DNA from: Macrolepiota albuminosa
Lineage: Eukaryota > Basidiomycota > Agaricomycetes > Agaricales > Agaricaceae
Assembly: GCA_027475525.1 (NCBI GenBank)
Contig: JAMWFC010000107.1
Location: 576,992-640,991, forward strand
Direction: 5' to 3'
Length of the DNA stretch: 64,000 nt
Each line of letters starts with the position of its first letter. Position 1 is the first letter of the stretch. This document shows positions 11,444 through 23,145 of this stretch, piece by piece. The translations under genes and the position numbers were made by a program. Below the pieces are notes generated by a model. That model made no database searches and was not told the DNA's origin. It saw only the letters and a program-made list of their open reading frames with translations.

Positions 11444-12705
11444 TCACCGAATATGAGGCAGCTGAATCTCAGGTTGAGGGTTGAGGGTGACTTGCAATTG
11501 TGCGGCAAGGCTTTGAAACCAGGTATCACTGTAGAAGTTGAGAGGAAGGCAAGCCACAATGTCGCTCAACGACCGCGATGTATGATCATTGTTGCTGATA
11601 CGTCGGACTCGTGGTCTGGTGCCAGCGCGCGGGTTTCCATATGAGTTTGTTGTAGTCCTGTGGCTATCAATGAAGCGGAGGAGGCTTGTGACACGAGAAC
11701 TGCGCCACGTTTGTATTTTTGCCCTGTACTCGTAGGGCTCACCATCAGACTTGTCTGAGCTTTGACCATCCACACCGAGCAGCTCCATCATATGGAACAA
11801 GATGTCCCAGCCCAAAACATCTATCATTTCTTCGCAAATGGCTTTCCGAGAGTGATACAGCTGCCAGATGCTCAGCGACTTGAATCTGTACTCATGTGAG
11901 ATACATACCTCTGTCTGTCTCCTCCTCCTACGCTTAACCTTGCAGCTTCTCTGAAATTCTTCGCTGAACCGAACTTCAGCACTGTCCGCATCCTCATTCT
12001 CTCGAGGTCGCCGTTTATCGTAGGCCTTTCTCAGGGTGTCCAGACGGGCGATGAAGTGTTGAGCGACCCATGTAGGATCCAGATTCCTATGGGGATACTT
12101 TTCTATGACACGTGCTGCAAACTGGTCGGCAAGTTCGAAATTCCATATATTCTGAGGGGAATGGATCCAGATTTGGGGTTCGTCAATGTTTGGTCCCGGA
12201 GCAGTGTCATCCGCGGCGAAATTCGCTACGTCGACAACAGACGCGAGAAGCTCTGGCCGCTCATTGACAACCTTGAAGAAGTCGACATCTTTCTCGGTAC
12301 CTAAAACGAATTTCATCTCCTCTCTAACGATGCGCATACGGGTATTGTGATAGTCGGTGCGATTGACACGTGTCTGAGGGACCTTGAAGGGGGATGTCCT
12401 GGGAACTAGTACCTTCCTCCGAGCGGGAGTACGGAGTCCATTCATCTGGTCCCGTAGCTCTTCCACTTCTTCTTCAAGTCTCCTGACCGTATTCAACAGG
12501 TAGTTGTCGTCGTCTTCGTCATGTTGGTTATCATCGGGAGCACTGCCTCTGATGTCGTCTCCATGGGCAGGCTGAGCAAAATTGGAACTATGCGGGGCAG
12601 TGACCTAGAAGAGATGGAATGTTAGAGCATGCATCAAGACGTTAGAATGAAAGGGCATACAGTGTTGATAGAAGAGGGAAGCTGCAAGTCGCTCATAGTG
12701 TGCAT
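11444..12705 (-). CDS. Agaricomycete-type hypothetical with N-terminal coiled coil
   Basis: The start is best placed at 12705. A first exon of 15 codons (12661-12705) is followed by a 56-bp intron (12605-12660), and the frame then runs to a TGA at 11444. The N-terminus is acidic and leads into a Leu-heptad segment RRLEEEVEELRDQMNGLR. The middle holds a basic patch (KVKRRRRRQTE) that may sit next to a further small intron. Towards the end are LYHSRKAICEEMID and ELLGVDGQSSDKSDGE, then RVTSLLRFIDSHR. Proteins with this 'LGxDGxSSDxS' plus 'YIDSHR' arrangement are common and repeated in mushroom genomes; I know of no function. A nuclear location is suggested by the basic cluster. No break was seen. 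Confidence 0.6.
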
Positions 12706-13255
12706 TCCGTGCGTTGACGATGATTCGGAGCAAGACAAAGCGAGCTCAAAGGACGAATCGTCTCAAGATTCCGAACTCCGATTCTTTGTTTGAGGGGTCA
12801 TATGATTGTCTTTCGACTACAAACTTGCGAACAGCACGCTCATCGCCTTCAAACCACGCTCACCCCCTTTGGAACATCGCCTGTTCTGCTAAGTGATTGA
12901 CAATGTGAAAATCAATGTCTCATGCGCAGGCTTTCCCAAATGAAAGAACTGGCTGGATCAATCGGCAATTAAAGAGTTGGCGGCTTGCAATTTGGGGAAC
13001 AGGAGACGCAGAAATATTGACAGTGCCCTGGAAGTGGTGTCCAAGCTGTCAAAGTTGGATTTATCATGTGAATGAACTTGTACAAGAGCGACAGGACTTG
13101 CTCCCACGTGGCGACGAGGCTGCTGTATACTACGACCAAAAGTTGCTTTGCCAAATATTGGGCTAATGGACAGAAAAAATTTTCGGCGAGAAGTCTGTGA
13201 GAAAAGCAGAGTAGCAGAGAGAAAGATAAGTAGAGAACCAGAGAGCTCGGGGAGA
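12706..13255. other. Intergenic, no supported gene
   Basis: Both strands carry short overlapping ORFs here, but none shows a start context, splice pattern or recognisable motif. The overlapping minus-strand ORFs near 12958-13410 run through the tandem repeats beside this stretch and have low-complexity Ser/Phe composition, which argues against coding. Confidence 0.4.
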
Positions 13256-13366
13256 AAACAGGCGAGCTTGGTGAACCCAAACCTCGAGGGAAAAAACGAG
13301 TTTGGGTGAACCCAGAACTCGAGGAAAAGGAACGAGCTTGGGTGAACCCAGAACTCGAGGTAGCTC
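13256..13366. repeat. Short tandem repeats (about 35-bp period), dispersed family
   Basis: Three copies of a unit containing GCTTGGGTGAACCCAGAACTC (first copy degenerate) lie near 13264, 13297 and 13337. The same core is seen at about 24017-24045 on this strand and inverted at about 27772-27826. The sequence around 13440-13500, with an AATAAAA-like stretch before a run of ATTCTC, resembles the end of an LTR. This may be a solo LTR fragment, but ends could not be defined. Confidence 0.5.
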
Positions 13367-13635
13367 GTGTGGTGGTGTGGTCGCAAGGACCCATCCACAT
13401 TACTAAGCAACTTCTCTTGATTGCCTTTATCTCTTATCTCTTATGTAACGTAGTTGGGAATAAAATATTCATTCTCATTCTCATGCCATTAAATTCAGCG
13501 ACATAGATATCCATTACTCTCTACCTATACAAAAGGAAAAAGATAAAAAGACAATTTATTTCTGTATGTTCAGAGTCTAGAAGAATTATCATATTCTAAT
13601 GGCTTTCGGTTTTCTAATGCGTCTATAATACAAGA

Positions 13636-14608
13636 TCAAGTTTCCACCATTGCAAATACCTCTTCCAAATTTCTTATATGAAGAGGATCAGGAAGGGGCG
13701 AACTGGCTCGACACACTGGGCATGATTGGAAGAACTTTTCACCCCACCACTTGAGACCACATTCTGAACAGAGTGTGTGACCGCAGTAAAGACTGCATGG
13801 TAAAGTAAACAAAATGACAAAATAGATAATGGTTTTGACTTGCAGTAATAGACCTGTGATCGGCTTATAGCAGATAGGACAGATGGCAATCTCCCGTAGT
13901 TTCGAAACAATCTACGGTGATTGTTATTCAATGCGGAATGTGAGGGATCAAATACAACATCATACTGGTGCCAGACGATCCCTCTCAGCTGTGACAGCTG
14001 TAAGTTCATCCGTGGTCACCGCGAGTCGATTTTGCTCGTTCAGAAATTGGGCTCTGAGAGTGTCGCGATCCTGGCGGATCAACAGTTACAATGAAATCTC
14101 GTTTATAAGAAGACACAAACGAGCAAAGCTTCATCTCTTTGCTTCTGGAGCACCGAAACTTCTTCCTTTGCACAATTCAACAGAGAATTTAGCCGAGAAA
14201 TCTCCTGAGATTGTTTCTCAAAAAGAAGAGGGATGCCGATAATAAGAACCTTACTTGATTTTTGTCCTCCTCGAATTTCTTAGCTGCTCGAGAACGTTCC
14301 ATTTCGACGGCATTTCCGGGCTGTGTCCTTTCTGAGAAACAGTCGATATACTGAGAGTCATGGTTCCTGGTTCCGACCTCTGGCAAGGTTGCCTGTGAGC
14401 TCATGATGAGGTCAAGAGCGTTGAAGAAGAGAAACTATTATACCGTCTGACTTTTGACATCCTTGAAATCTGATTCTTCGTCTGAGAAAAAAAGCTCCCC
14501 CTTAGGGATGATCAACGTCTTCTTTTTCCGAGTTCGAGCAGCAGCGCTACAGGGAAGAGAGAGGCACAGATCCCGGGCGCAAGACTTGTTGGGTCGATCT
14601 GCAGGCAT
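13636..14608 (-). CDS. RING-finger protein with coiled coil
   Basis: A minus-strand gene can be read from a start at 14608 to a TGA at 13636-13638. Exon 1 (14444-14608) is basic (RTRKKKTLIIPKGE), and a 51-bp intron (14393-14443) joins it to ATLPEVGTRNHDSQY. The middle is rich in Glu, Arg and Gln and fits a coiled coil (RSRAAKKFEEDKNQ, then EISRLNSLLNCAKEEV). The C-terminus carries a RING-type zinc finger: CPICYKPI, then SLYCGHTLCSECGLKWW, then CPVCRA. This suggests a ubiquitin E3 ligase; substrate and location are unknown. The intron inside the RING (about 13750-13850) could not be resolved: the two halves fit only with an unusual junction or a 1-2 base error. A 77-bp duplication lies just upstream of the start. 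Confidence 0.65.
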
Positions 14609-14616
14609 GGGATGCA

Positions 14617-14770
14617 AGACGGATAGAGGGTACCCATTCTAGTTTCTTTCTGTTTCTCTTTTTGAGAGAATTTGGATGACGGCCACGAGGCACAGATGGA
14701 TAGAGGGTACCCATTCTAGTTTCTTTCTGTTTCTCTTTTTGAGAGAATTTGGATGACGGCCACGAGGCAC
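14617..14770. repeat. 77-bp two-copy tandem duplication (3 of 16)
   Basis: Copies are 14617-14693 and 14694-14770 with one mismatch. It sits 8 bp upstream of the proposed RING-gene start, so the promoter or an upstream exon may be distorted. Confidence 0.9.
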
Positions 14771-14973
14771 CCAGGCGAACACAAAAGCAATGATGATGAT
14801 GATGAATTAAAATTTAACTGGCGGCAATCATATGTCAACCATTTCTCTTTCGACGCAGATATATCTAGACACCAATATCACAGCGAAAACCGATGCTGAA
14901 GCTCAACCCCAGAATGAAGTGTAAAGCAACAGTTCATCTGTGCTTGCAAAGGCAACATTTCTATTTTCAGGGC

Positions 14974-15378
14974 TCAACCACACTTCTTGGTCTGGGTCGA
15001 TGGTGCACACAACACTAACCTGATGGTTAATCTCCTAGATAGTGACCTTAATGTGATTTTGTTCACGACAAGGGTGATTTTTACTCCCTCTTGTAGAGCG
15101 TAGCAAATAATGGACTCATTGTGGCGACCGTTAACTGCAAACACATCAACATCCAGATAGGCCGTCAAGTACGAATGATATTCACTGACCCCCTCAACAA
15201 GGTCGACTACAAGTAGGATGCCGTCAACAAGTATTTCGCGTTCTCTAGATAGGACGTAAGCAGTATAACGCATCTGAAAGAATGTGCTCGTTAGTCGTAA
15301 CATAGAAAACCGTGTTTCTGGCATCTTTCTCTTCCACCGTCCATTTCCACTTTGACTGGAGCGACAATGGGCCCACAC
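14974..15378 (-). pseudogene. Possible EF2/EF-G-like GTPase scrap
   Basis: A minus-strand frame includes VDGILLVVDLVEGVSEY near 15170-15220 and then EGVKITLVVNKI near 15060-15090. In translation elongation factor 2 the GTPase domain has a 'DGALVVVDxVEGV' block and later a 'KPVVVxNKxD' (G4) block with similar spacing, so this may be a worn fragment of such a gene. The P-loop, switch regions and the Asp of NKxD are not seen. The resemblance is based on two short blocks only and could be coincidental. Confidence 0.3.
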
Positions 15379-15962
15379 GATGGATAATACTACTTGTCCT
15401 CATGAAGAACAAGCACGTTATGTGATGGAACTTTTCAGACAAGACCTCTGTATAAGTTTTAATGGAATAAAGACCGACCATCGATCTCCATTAACGCTTC
15501 TCATCATCGAGCCCTTTGAGAGGAGCAGAAAACTCATCATAGTCCTCGAAATAAGCCATGGCGCGACACAACTAATGTAGAATAGGTGTGTATCAGTGAG
15601 TAAGCTTAAGGGAGCCAATACGTTGTCACAAGTGCCCAAGGATTGGTGACCGGGTCACGTTTCTGCCAAAAAGTGTTCAACAAAACTTAAAACATGGAAA
15701 GATTTTAGCTCCGATATTGACATGGTTATGATTCGAAGATCTGCATATGTTGTATTGCATCTACTAGAAAATATCAATCGAAATTAACGCTTTGCGCTTT
15801 GGAGAGGAAGAGAATGCAGCAGGGTAACTGCAAATCGCACGTTTGAAAAATTTGGAAATAAGTAAAAGTGTAAAAAAAAACAATGCTTGCACAACGTTCC
15901 CCTTGTCATATCACATTTCACAAACAAAATTTTTTTCTTGAAGTTTTTCAAGCGTTGCAAGA
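15379..15962. other. Intergenic, no supported gene
   Basis: Only short ORFs without motifs or splice support are present. Bases 15850-15960 are AT-rich and include an A-run and a T-run near 15875 and 15935. This is the 3' flank of the CACTA transposase gene. I searched it by eye for CACTA or CACTG terminal repeats and found none that pairs with the other side. Confidence 0.4.
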
Positions 15963-18900
15963 CTAATGAACCATTACCTCTGCTTCGAAACGACGGAGAT
16001 TGCTAACACGTACACGTTTCAATGAAACAACTACCATGATTTCATCCCACTCGAACCTTGCGCAATGGGCTTCAATCTCAGCGACTGGCGCCGCTTTGAG
16101 TTGTGAATGTGTCCGAGTGCTCCAGATGCTCGCTCCAAGCTCAGGATACTCCTGGTACGGGTCGTGGGGGATATCAGACGGCTGATGATGTACCCCGACA
16201 ATCCAGACTCCTTGTAAATGCCTACTCTCTCGAGACACTTTGGGAAACTCGATGATCTGTTTAATGGTAAACGGAGCAGGTGTACCATGTAATGTTACGG
16301 AGCTGTTGCCACGGTGCCTCGTCTGAGTTGTGAAAGATAGACCATGGTGCCAAACTTGAGATTGTGTGATTGCATCCGATGGGACGAGTGCATGCGGGTC
16401 AGCACGTTTGATTGCATCTATACTTTCAAGGGAGATGGAAGCAGTTTTCCCTTTGACGCCTAAATCCTCATCGAAAGACTGGACCTCATTTTCCAAATCC
16501 TGAAAGGTAGCTGCGTCATCATGCTCGGTTGCAAGTATGCCACGAGCTTGAGGTTGAACTAGAACTTGAAAGAATTTGAGGCACTCCTTAACAACCCGCA
16601 GACAACTTTCCTTGAAAAATAGGCCTCTCAAGTTGGCAGCTTTATGCCAGGATCGAAGTATTGTTTCTTCATATTCATCTAGTTTTCTCAAGTCAGAATC
16701 AGCTCAACCTAGAATAGGCAGAGGATTTACATTTCTTATAATTGGTTGAAAGCCGTTGCAACTGACAAGTCAGAATCAGCTCAACCTAGAATAGGCAGAG
16801 GATTTACATTTCTTATAATTGGTTGAAAGCCGTTGCAACTGACCGATCACACGTTCAAATGGGAAGGCCCACCACCCATGGACAGGACCATAGAGCTTTA
16901 TGAACTCTGGAATGTGAAAAGCCATGTGGTGATTAGGGACACACTCATAGAACGGAAATATTCTCTGGAGTTCTCGCCGATATTCAACCATGCGATTTAT
17001 GTATAGTATGGAGTGTGCTTCACTGGTGACTTGAGAGGTTGCCAAGGTAATTGCGGTCATGAGTAGCATGGTAAGATGCAGCAATTCCGCGCGTTTGGTA
17101 TCTGACCATTTCCGAACCAAGGAGATTGGCAAATTTAAGCAACTGAGTGTGCGCCATTCATCGGCCTTGAGTTTTGATCCTGACAGAAGAGGAACTGAAG
17201 TTACCCAGGAGGGCTTTACGATATAATCCATATCATCTCTGATGCTATGCATCTCTTCGTCTGTTAACACATTTCCAGGTTCTATATATGTGTTGGTTTC
17301 GACTTGTTTCATTCTCTGCGAAAGGATGTTAGTTGCATTCAATAAGAAAAATGTCAGCGCGTGCCCAAGTTACGATAGCTCATGAGTACTCCTCTCTTGT
17401 AAGTCTCTTCGCGCCAGATTGCATTTCACATTGAAGACCTCTGGCGACGTAAACCAAGGCCGGTAAAGCAATTTTAGCCCATTTTTTCACCGCACTTTCA
17501 AACGCAGTATCCTTGTCGCTGAATTCCATATGTTCCGATAGCCAACGAAGGAGTGACCGCGCAGCTTTCATAGACAATTTTGCCTGCGGCTCAGGGTTAT
17601 CAAAAGTGAATGGTATCTTTACAATTAATGCTTTGTGTGGAACAACTTCTTTCCATCTACTCTTTTTACCTTCGGGGTTGTAACCAAGAATGCTCCGAAA
17701 ATGCTCCTTGATGAGACCGAGAAACAAGTTATGCATGGGATCGACAATGAGATAGGACAATGGCTTGTAATAGGGCAACCTGAGAAGTTCGGTCCATCGT
17801 ATACCATATTTTTCTACCAATTTTTTGGCTGCTTCTGTAGAGGGAGCAGATATGTATTTCTCCGCCTTTCGCCTACAGTCGGCATCGATATGCAAAACCC
17901 AAACGTTGTGTTCAAAATTATTGTAGGAATGAAAAGACCTGCAGCATTTGCATCGGGAACAGAACAATTCGTGGTTGATTGTAGTAAAGCCTCCAACTTT
18001 CCGTGCCATCGGGAGGTCGCAGACAACGAGGATAATGGCACAAAAAATCAACCGTCCATAGAGATAGTCTGCAGTCCGGCTAAACCAAACACCTTCCCAA
18101 AACGCAAGGAAGGCGTCGACGATCGGTTTCAGGTAGGGGTTGATACCGTCCACCTCCACGGAAGGCTCGTGCGGACCAGGAATCAGCTGAACGTAGAGAT
18201 TCTCGGGCTTGTGCCGTTCTTCTATAGGTAGATTAAGACATGCAACGGAAATCATTCCAACAGAGATCTTCTTTCCAGCTTGCTTATTGCCCAGCGGATT
18301 GAAGAAATCCACTCCGATCGAAAATAGATAACGACCAGCGTTTGTGTCGCCAGAGAGACTAAAGTGAGTTTTGCCATCGGGCCCCATGAACTCCCGAATT
18401 GCAGAGCCCTGAAAGATATCTGTTATTTTCCCACCTTCGGAAGCGCGCATCTTCTCCCAAGCTTGGTCCATCTTTTTCTCGTAACCGTGTCGGGACAGTA
18501 AACCTGCGAACCAATCTTTGAAGTCGAAAACAACATAGGGCCGTATGGGGACGTATATAGTGAGATTCAGTTGCCCAACAGATTTTGGGCGAACAAGCAG
18601 CTCCTTACACTTCTTGCCATGACGCCTGGCACTACAACGCTCTGGATACACCGGAATGTCATCATATATATCCTTTCCATCGTCTTCGCCACTCTTGCCC
18701 TTGATTGCTCTGTAAATCGAGTGACATGCTGGGCAGGCCGCATATACCTCAGATTTCCCTTCCAGGCGCAAAGTCTTGATCGCAACACGAATGTCATGAG
18801 GGAACGTTTTGTAAAAGTGCAAACCCAGAGCGGTCAACGCATGAGGGAGAGCTTCCATGACAATGTCCAAAAGCTTTTCGCACATTTGGAATAACCAGTA

Positions 18901-19716
18901 TGTGCCTCGACGAGGAAGGTGGAGAGTGATGTGGCAAACAGCAACCATGAGTATCACCACCTGTAGAAACGCCGCCACTCCAACAAGACTGGGCAAGAAA
19001 TGTGCCCCTATGAGGAATCGTCAATAATCAGGAAACACATGAATCTGCTGGTACTGACCGGTGTCGAACTTACTCCCAGCTAAAGCATCCTCCTGAGCAA
19101 TGCGTCTCGCCAAGGCATCTTGCCATGTCTGCATCGTGACTTCGAAAAGGCTGTGGACCGTATCCCGCAACGACCGTACTGTTTCGTAAGTTTCGACCAC
19201 AGCCGGAATCTTTGACATTGCCATTGGAAGAAGCTTGGCTGATTCCTCTGCCAGAGCTTGTTTGATGTTGCCTAGTTCCTTGATATTGCCTGCCAGCTTA
19301 ATGTCGCTGGCTCCAGTCGGGGCGTTCCCGACAGCCTTGATATCTGAATGCAGAGTTTTGAGACCATCCTCGATTTTGTGAAGTAGAGAGACCAATTTTT
19401 TCGTTCTAGTAAAATGAGAGTCTAGCGCAGGAGCAGCAATCGATGGCTGTATCACAGCAGGGTGCAAATTGAGGTTGCCGATTGGGAGATTATCAATTGC
19501 TCTTGACAATTCAGCGTCATGAGCTGCCTGAGCCGCCTGATTAGCGGATACCATCGATCGAATCTTCTCAGTATTATCGTTCGATTGATGTTTTTTATAA
19601 GTGCGAAGGTTAACAAAACGCCCTCGTTGAGTGTCTGAGATCATCTCTTCCTTACACTGTGCAAAGGTACACTGGCATAAAATGAGCTTCTTGTCATTGT
19701 CGTCTGCGTCTTTCAT
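15963..19716 (-). CDS. CACTA (EnSpm) transposase, Tnp2 plus DUF4218-like
   Basis: A long spliced gene on the minus strand starts at 19716 and ends at 15963. The N-terminal exon has a Cys/His cluster CQCTFAQCKEEM...TYKKHQ typical of CACTA proteins. Intron 19008-19058 joins KFDTG to AHFLPSLVGV. The large second exon carries CPACHSIYR (near 18735) and GVDFFNPLGNKQ, then LVVCDLPMARKVGG, FCSRCKCC and DPMHNLFLGLIKEHF (near 17700-17745), which is the Tnp2 region. A later exon holds HMAFHIPEFIKLYGPVHGWW and FPFERVIGQLQ, matching the DUF4218 'GPVHxRWxYPFER' block. The C-terminus is about 240 residues. The frame break at 16689-16842 is explained by a 77-bp duplication, so the gene may be intact. It would cut and paste a CACTA element, but its terminal repeats were not found. 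Confidence 0.85.
16689..16842. repeat. 77-bp two-copy tandem duplication (4 of 16)
   Basis: Copies are 16689-16765 and 16766-16842, apparently identical. It splits the CACTA transposase C-terminal coding region at an exon/intron boundary. Confidence 0.92.
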
Positions 19717-20026
19717 GATTGAGGGAGAATGAGATGGGATGGGGGGACAAAGGACAAGGCGCAGAAAACAATTTCTTCAGATATCAAACACATGCGAGAT
19801 CATTGATCTCGCGTAACGATTTGGGAGATTATGATTGCCCCATAAAAAACGCCGCTTCACACCCTGTTTGTCTGGCGCATCAGGGCACAGCTTGCAAGGC
19901 ATATTCCATATACACTGTTTCCAAGCAGAGTCTGAAATGATATAAAATCGGAGAGGGAAGAGGTATGTCAAGCATCTTGGAACGCGGAAGCTTGGGACAC
20001 AAATACTGGATCTTGTATTCCGAAAA
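19717..20026. other. Intergenic between CACTA gene and WD40 gene
   Basis: This 310-bp stretch is the upstream region of the CACTA transposase. It has no supported coding potential. A CACTG string at about 19911 does not extend into the terminal repeat found in the MITEs at 51.3 and 58.2 kb. Confidence 0.35.
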
Positions 20027-22180
20027 TTACAATAAAACTGGTACGAGATGAACTCCCGCGGCCTCGGAGGCATCAGAGCCTTCACTTCTGGCAGTGCTGC
20101 TGGTCGATGTTTCCTCAACCGGCTGATGCACAACTGATCCTATATGAGGGACAGTGGACACAGTAGTCTCATGAACGAGCAAAGTAGTCACAGTCCGAGT
20201 CACAACGTCGGGGGCAACTGTGACTGTACGTGTAACTTATGTTATCATAGCTTTGCGTGCCGTAGCAAATTCAGTTGATATCAGTGGCTCAACAGTTTGA
20301 TAGACAGTATGCGTCAGTACAACCGAGGACGCAGAGGTAGTTGAGGCCGGAGCTACGCTGTCTTGGGTTGCCAGAGCAAGGCGACTGGCTATTACAGGAA
20401 TGGGCTACGAGCAACACGTAGATCCAGGAATCCCAAGGAAACAGCAATCATACTTACATTGAGGGATCAATAAGAAAAAGTAGGAAAGAAATGCATGATG
20501 ACAATTGCTAAGCACAAGATTAAGAGAGCGCCCCGCTCCGCAGTTCGCAGCCACTTATCCATCAGTGGCGCCGAATGTACGACAACAGGTTCGTTCACTG
20601 GATTGATGGGCTATTTAAACAGTGAATAGAAAGCACAGTGATAGTATAGCTTCTTGCTCACTTGCTTTACCCACACTGAGGCAGTAAAACTGCCAGAGCT
20701 TGATCCACCGACGATGACATGCTTGCCATTTGAGAGCTCAGCAGTGGCAACTGCTTGTATTTGTCCTGAAACTTTGATCAATTTGTTGAAATTTCTCAAA
20801 TGTTCAAACTTACCGCTCATAGGCAGTTTTTGTATGATTTCACGCGTTGCCATATCAAATACATAGATAGTATCGTGGTCACTACCACAGATGGCAATCT
20901 TACCATCTTCAGCCCAGGCAGCTTGAATGGTGATCTGCCTTTGAAAACTGGCAGGAAGGATTGCTTCAGGTAGAGACCCTGGAAACCGATGGACCTGCAT
21001 GTAACGCTCTGTCAAATTATGCACCAGGAGAGAGTCCTCGCGAGGAGAAAGGGCTGCATTTCCACTGCAAGAAGTAAGCAAATAAAACACGGGTATAGAT
21101 AGAAAGGACGTGCATAGCACATGTCAAGTATTTTTGCCAGATTATTTCCGAGGTCTGCGCATCATGACAAAGCCTGACATGAAAGTCAATAATGTCAATT
21201 CGAACTCCATGTTTCGAGAAACTTCACAAACATTTCACCATTTTCGATATTGTGAACCAGAAGACTTTGATTGCCACCGCCGAAGAACGCAAGGCCAATT
21301 GGTATAGCGTGAGATTGACTTGCAATGGACCATAGCTCGATCAAATCAACTGTTTACGGTCTAGTCCAAAGATTAAACAATACATCAAGCTTGACTCACC
21401 ACCTGCATCAACGCTAAACAGTTTCAGAGTCCCACTATGGCTAGCAATAGCAAGTCGCTGATTTGTGGCGTCGAATGATTGAACAGCAACACTGTCATTG
21501 AACTCGAAAGCTTGAAGAGACATAGAAGATCTTTGAGTGAACCACTTAATGCCAGTTAGCAAGAAATCCAGGTCTGAGTGGCACCACCCACGGAATTTTG
21601 TTTAGACTTAGGAATTAGGGAAATGGACCCTTGTATACTTCCCACACAAATTATCTCGGCTTTATCACCAGCATCAGGTTTGTATATGTAAGACAAAGCG
21701 GTGACCTTGCCCCAGGCCAAATCGTGGAGAGTTTGGATATGGACGAAGTCTTTTGTTGAATAGACGCGAACGTGGCCATCATCACCTGTGATAAAGACTG
21801 TAATGGTGGAAAAATTGGGGTGCGGTAACGACTCACTGCCAATGAACATTATAGTAGCATCCGAACTGAAAACCACAGAACTAATCGGGCCTTTGTTGCC
21901 CTTGATGTCGAGAGAGAATTCGTATTGATTGTTCTTAGGAGACGTGAGTCCGAGATACAACTAGCATGGAGAAGTGTGATACCTGCATAATGTGCATAGA
22001 TGGGTGAATTGGAAAAGGGCGATGATGACGCCCAAAGTTTGGTCAGTAACAAATGTAACAATAGTGTTACCGTACCAAGAGTTTGCGTTGGGCGCGCTAT
22101 AAGTGATGAGAGGAGTCCCGGGCAGGTCCCAGAGAACGCATCTGTAAAAATAGGGTAAAGTCGGTAACGAGGTCGGCAAG
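20027..22180 (-). CDS. WD40 beta-propeller protein with C-terminal membrane segment
   Basis: Several minus-strand exons share a WD40 style. From upstream: VLWDLPGTPLITYSAPN near 22100-22145, then SSVVFSSDATIMFIGSE and VFITGDDGHVRVYST near 21745-21880, VTALSYIY, FDATNQRLAIASHSGTLKLFS near 21405-21475, AAWAEDGKIAICGSDHDTIYVF near 20860-20930, and VATAELSNGKHVIVGGSS near 20700-20750. Each is a propeller strand with the xxWxxDG/GSxDxTIxVW logic. Further down, near 20480-20560, comes DKWLRTAERG followed by a hydrophobic helix LLILCLAIVIMHFF, then a Ser/Thr/Val-rich tail with VTRTVTTLLVHETT. Membrane-tailed WD40 proteins of this kind are common in agaricomycetes; their role is unknown. Not all exon joins were resolved, and one stop (near 20238) lies in the tail. 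The start is uncertain. Confidence 0.6.
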
Positions 22181-23145
22181 TGTAAAGCGCTAAGGTAAAG
22201 CGCCTATGGAAGAAGCGGTAAGTGAACACGGCAAAGGTAAGCGGCAAGAGCACGATAAGCTTAGCGAAGTCTAAGCGTCGATAATGCCTGCCGTAGTTGC
22301 AAGGCGTGAGTATGTCGAGTGTTGGCGAGCGTCTGCAACTGCCGATGAGTTTGACGTTGCCGACCGTAGCGTAAGGGAGACAGAAGAAAGGGGAGTAGTA
22401 AACTCTGGTCTATTGTTCTGTTGATTGGTCCCTATGTACAAATCGGTAAGTACTTTTATACTACAATGAGTTCGCCGTCGCCAGTGGCTAATGACGCCAG
22501 AGTGCGGTAAACTGGAAAATTTCATAGGGGTAGCTCCAACGGTTTCAGATCCCTACCATCCATTCAAGAGCCTTAGCGACGCCAGGCGACAGATCGCGAA
22601 GCTAAACCATCACTCCATCACCCTTCTGTCCGTCAGAGTACCTAAGCGATGTCAGGCGCCAAATCGAGACGCTAAGCGGTGTCAGACGCCAAGGTCAAAC
22701 GCCAAGCTGTCCATCAGTTTTTGATAGATCATCAGGCTTCTCGCTAAGCGCTGTCGTCAGTGACTGATGCCATCTGTCAGTTGTCATTCTGTCTGCCGAT
22801 CGGCACTATCACTGATTGGATCTGCTTGTTGCCGTGCGCGGTCGTCGGGAATGGCTTAAAATAGGTAGAACGCGTGCACTAAGTTTGGAACGAGTGCGGC
22901 AAGGTTTCCGGAGCCGGTGCCGAGCCTGCCGTTGATGCGCCTAACCTGTATAGGGTCCTATCAGCAATTGTCAAGTAAAAAGGCGATTGTTGAGTAAAGA
23001 TTATGTAATATAGGACAAAGCCACTACTTTTTTTGTTTTCAAAAGCCAGATGGGGATGCTCGCACAATGTCGTCAAAGCACCTTAGTGTGGAGAAAACAT
23101 ATATAATCGCTATGAGGGAAGCATAGTCTTATATAACAAGCGGCA
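22181..23145. repeat. Probable LTR/transposon remnant with short subrepeats
   Basis: No supported gene. From about 22150 to 22330 and 22560 to 22760 there are many scattered copies of GGTAAG, TAAGCG and GACGCCA/GGCGCCAA. On the minus strand a TATA-like box (GTATAAAAG) near 22450 is followed by an initiation-like context about 30 bp later, which is the arrangement of a retrotransposon LTR promoter. The LTR ends, target duplications and any internal region could not be defined. Confidence 0.3.

Noticed and set aside
12958..13410. 150- and 143-residue overlapping minus-strand ORFs
   Set aside because: Both run through tandem repeats, have low-complexity Ser/Phe/Arg composition and lack splice or start support.
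13674..14009. 111-residue minus-strand ORF taken as a protein as it stands
   Set aside because: It reads through introns of the RING-finger gene; the RING cysteines are in a different frame.
17635..18231. 198-residue plus-strand ORF as a gene
   Set aside because: It is a shadow of the CACTA transposase second exon on the other strand.
15700..20100. Terminal inverted repeats of the CACTA element matching the CACTG MITE
   Set aside because: CACTG strings occur (for example near 19911) but do not extend into the MITE terminal repeat and have no paired end.
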